Part shown: positions 6,290 to 7,587 of the stretch, in pieces
Numbering within the stretch: the first letter of the stretch is position 1
How the letters are laid out: each line of letters starts with the position of its first letter
NCBI GenBank assembly: GCA_024278565.1
Contig: JAJRSY010000230.1
Location: 1 to 7,587, forward strand
DNA from: Bacteroidota bacterium
GTDB taxonomy: Bacteria > Bacteroidota > Bacteroidia > Flavobacteriales > Flavobacteriaceae
Reading direction: 5' to 3'
DNA length: 7,587 nucleotides
Position numbers and translations under genes: made by a program
The notes under the pieces: model-generated
The model's database searches: none
What the model was told of the DNA's origin: nothing
Seen by the model: the letters and a program-made list of their open reading frames with translations, nothing else

Positions 6290-7394
6290 ATGACAATCAC
6301 AACAGACCATTACAAGGGTCTTTTAGATCGCCTTGGTGCGTTAAGGAGGTATCTTTGACGTTGATGCCAAATTGATAGAAATAGAAAACGAGCAAGAAAA
6401 AACACTTGCACCGGACTTCTGGGACAATGCCCAAAAGGCACAAGCGCACATGAGATTCATACAATCCAAGAAAAAGTGGATCGATGATTATGATGCGGCA
6501 AAAACCTTGGTCGGTGACCTTGAGGTACTGCTAGAATTTCAGCAAGAAGGTGAGGTTGGTGAAGAAGAAGTAGAAAGGCACCACGATAAAACCTTAGACA
6601 CCATTGAAAAACTTGAGTTCAAGAACATGCTTTCTGAAGAAGGTGATGAACTCGCTGCTGTTTTACAGATCACGGCCGGGGCCGGTGGCACCGAAAGTTG
6701 CGATTGGGCGGCTATGCTGATGCGTATGTACATGATGTGGAGTGAAAAGAGCGGTTACAAGGTCAAAGAACTCAACTACCAGGCTGGTGATGTCGCCGGT
6801 ATAAAAACAGTAACCTTAGAAATCGACGGTGATTTTGCCTTCGGATGGCTTAAGGGCGAAAACGGTGTACATCGTTTGGTACGCATCTCGCCCTTCGATA
6901 GCAATGCGAAACGGCATACCTCTTTCGCATCGGTATATGTATACCCATTGGTAGATGATAGTATAGAGATTGACATCAACCCTGCAGATGTGGAGATTAC
7001 CACAGCACGTTCAAGTGGTGCAGGCGGTCAAAATGTCAACAAGGTGGAGACCAAAGTGCAATTAACACACAAACCCTCGGGAATACAGATTTCTTGTTCT
7101 GATTCACGTTCGCAGCACGATAACCGGGCCACGGCGTTAAAAATGCTGAAATCGCAACTGTACGAAATCGAATTGCGCAAAAAGATGGAAGCCCGACAAG
7201 AGATAGAGTCCTCAAAGATGAAAATAGAATGGGGCTCACAGATTCGTAATTATGTAATGCACCCTTATAAACTTGTCAAAGATGTTCGTACGGCAGAAGA
7301 AACCGGCAACGTAGATGCAGTTATGGATGGGGATATCGATCGCTTTCTAAAATCATATCTGATGGCCATGGGCCAGAAAGAGGAAAGCAGCTAA
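6290..7394 (+). CDS. prfB: Peptide chain release factor 2, expressed by programmed +1 frameshift
   Basis: RF2 recognises UGA and UAA stop codons in the ribosomal A site and triggers peptide release. Frame 0 starts at ATG 6290, encodes 22 residues (MTITTDHYKGLLDRLGALRRYL) and meets an in-frame TGA at 6356-6358. Reading continues in the +1 frame from GAC at 6357 to a TAA at 7392-7394, giving 367 residues, close to the 365 of E. coli RF2. The RF2-specific stop-recognition tripeptide SPF is at 200-202 (RISPFDSNAKRHTS) and the catalytic GGQ is at 245-247 (SSGAGGQNVNKVETK). Automated calls that begin near 6372 miss the first exon-like segment and the regulation. Expression is self-limiting: scarce RF2 makes the ribosome pause at UGA and shift. 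No downstream gene is coupled to it; the next frame is opposite in strand. Confidence 0.98.
6344..6359 (+). promoter_or_regulatory. RF2 programmed +1 frameshift site
   Basis: The elements are AGGAGG (internal Shine-Dalgarno-like stimulator, 6344-6349), TAT (6350-6352), the slippery CTT (6353-6355) and TGA C (6356-6359). The peptidyl-tRNA on CTT slips to TTT and the next codon read is GAC. The arrangement matches the E. coli prfB site in spacing and in the TAT CTT TGA C core. Confidence 0.97.
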
Positions 7395-7462
7395 CCCTTA
7401 ACTTCCAACTAACTCTCCCAGATAAAGGAATACACTTTAAATACATAATTAGAGGTGTCAAG

Positions 7463-7587
7463 TTAGCTTCTTATCTTAATTTCCTGATAACCTATGTGTT
7501 GAGTATTTATCATTCTATTAATTAGGTTGTCAAATATAGTTTGCTTGTGAATCGACCTATTTAGGCGGTAGCTATACTCATCTAAAT
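7463..7587 (-). CDS. 3' end of an ISXO2-like/IS1595-family transposase
   Basis: Reading the minus strand from the window edge (first full codon at 7585) gives 40 open codons ending in TAA at 7463-7465. The sequence contains LDEYSYRLNRS, then TIFDNLINRMINTQ, then IGYQEIKI. The C-terminal part of ISXO2-like DDE transposases (IS1595 family) typically has a YLxEFxxRxNRR-type motif, a Phe-x-x-Leu-Leu/Ile helix and a short tyrosine-containing end, and this segment fits that order. The catalytic residues lie outside the window. The gene converges on prfB, with 68 nt between the stops. The call rests on a short stretch and on recalled family pattern, so it is moderate; the uninterrupted frame is seen directly. 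Confidence 0.62.
   Translation of the reverse strand, partial: LDEYSYRLNRSIHKQTIFDNLINRMINTQHIGYQEIKIRS

Noticed and set aside
6372..7394. prfB starting at the TTG at 6372 as a simple gene
   Set aside because: The frame 0 leader from 6290 plus the exact RF2 frameshift site explains the N-terminus and restores the normal length.
7388..7468. Inverted 7-mers AGCTAAC (end of prfB) and GTTAGCT (7462-7468)
   Set aside because: They are about 70 nt apart with no extended pairing and one lies within coding sequence; probably chance, although the right copy may lie near an IS end.

Overview
The window looks like a chromosomal segment of a marine-type Flavobacteriia (Bacteroidota). The backbone is AT-rich and most starts lack a Shine-Dalgarno sequence. 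The one clear promoter has the Bacteroidota form (TTG, 19 nt, TAnnTTTG), and the large secreted metalloprotease belongs to a family common in this phylum. The genus cannot be named from this sequence alone.

Left part (1-1800), insertion-sequence cluster. A 23-codon gene end at 1-72 has a transposase-like tail. A run of three hairpins (98-186) follows. Next comes a complete minus-strand IS200/IS605-type TnpA (192-629), with a matching hairpin on its other side (667-683). A GC-richer IS630-family transposase (731-1774) abuts it directly. The IS630 gene is full length, but the expected third catalytic acidic residue (DDE) reads as glycine.

Centre (1895-5912), three co-directional minus-strand genes with gaps of 24 and 5 nt, in transcription order: a secreted HExxHxxGxxH zinc metalloprotease (DUF5117/DUF4953 type), a GNAT acetyltransferase, and a PLP-dependent low-specificity threonine aldolase. 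The aldolase is broken by what looks like a single 4-nt deletion inside its conserved GGGMRQxG-x-LAAA segment. Its 3' end faces the IS cluster.

Right part (5913-7587). A divergent intergenic region carries a promoter and short dyads upstream of prfB (release factor 2). prfB is encoded in two frames joined by the classic autoregulatory +1 frameshift site (AGGAGG, TAT, CTT, TGA, C). Beyond prfB, 40 in-frame codons on the minus strand, running off the window edge, resemble the C-terminus of an ISXO2-like/IS1595-family transposase. Mobile DNA therefore probably flanks the segment on both sides.

I see no convincing new multi-gene system. The notable points are molecular: the recoding site, the catalytic-site substitution, the micro-deletion, and paired IS200 end hairpins that can be matched by eye.
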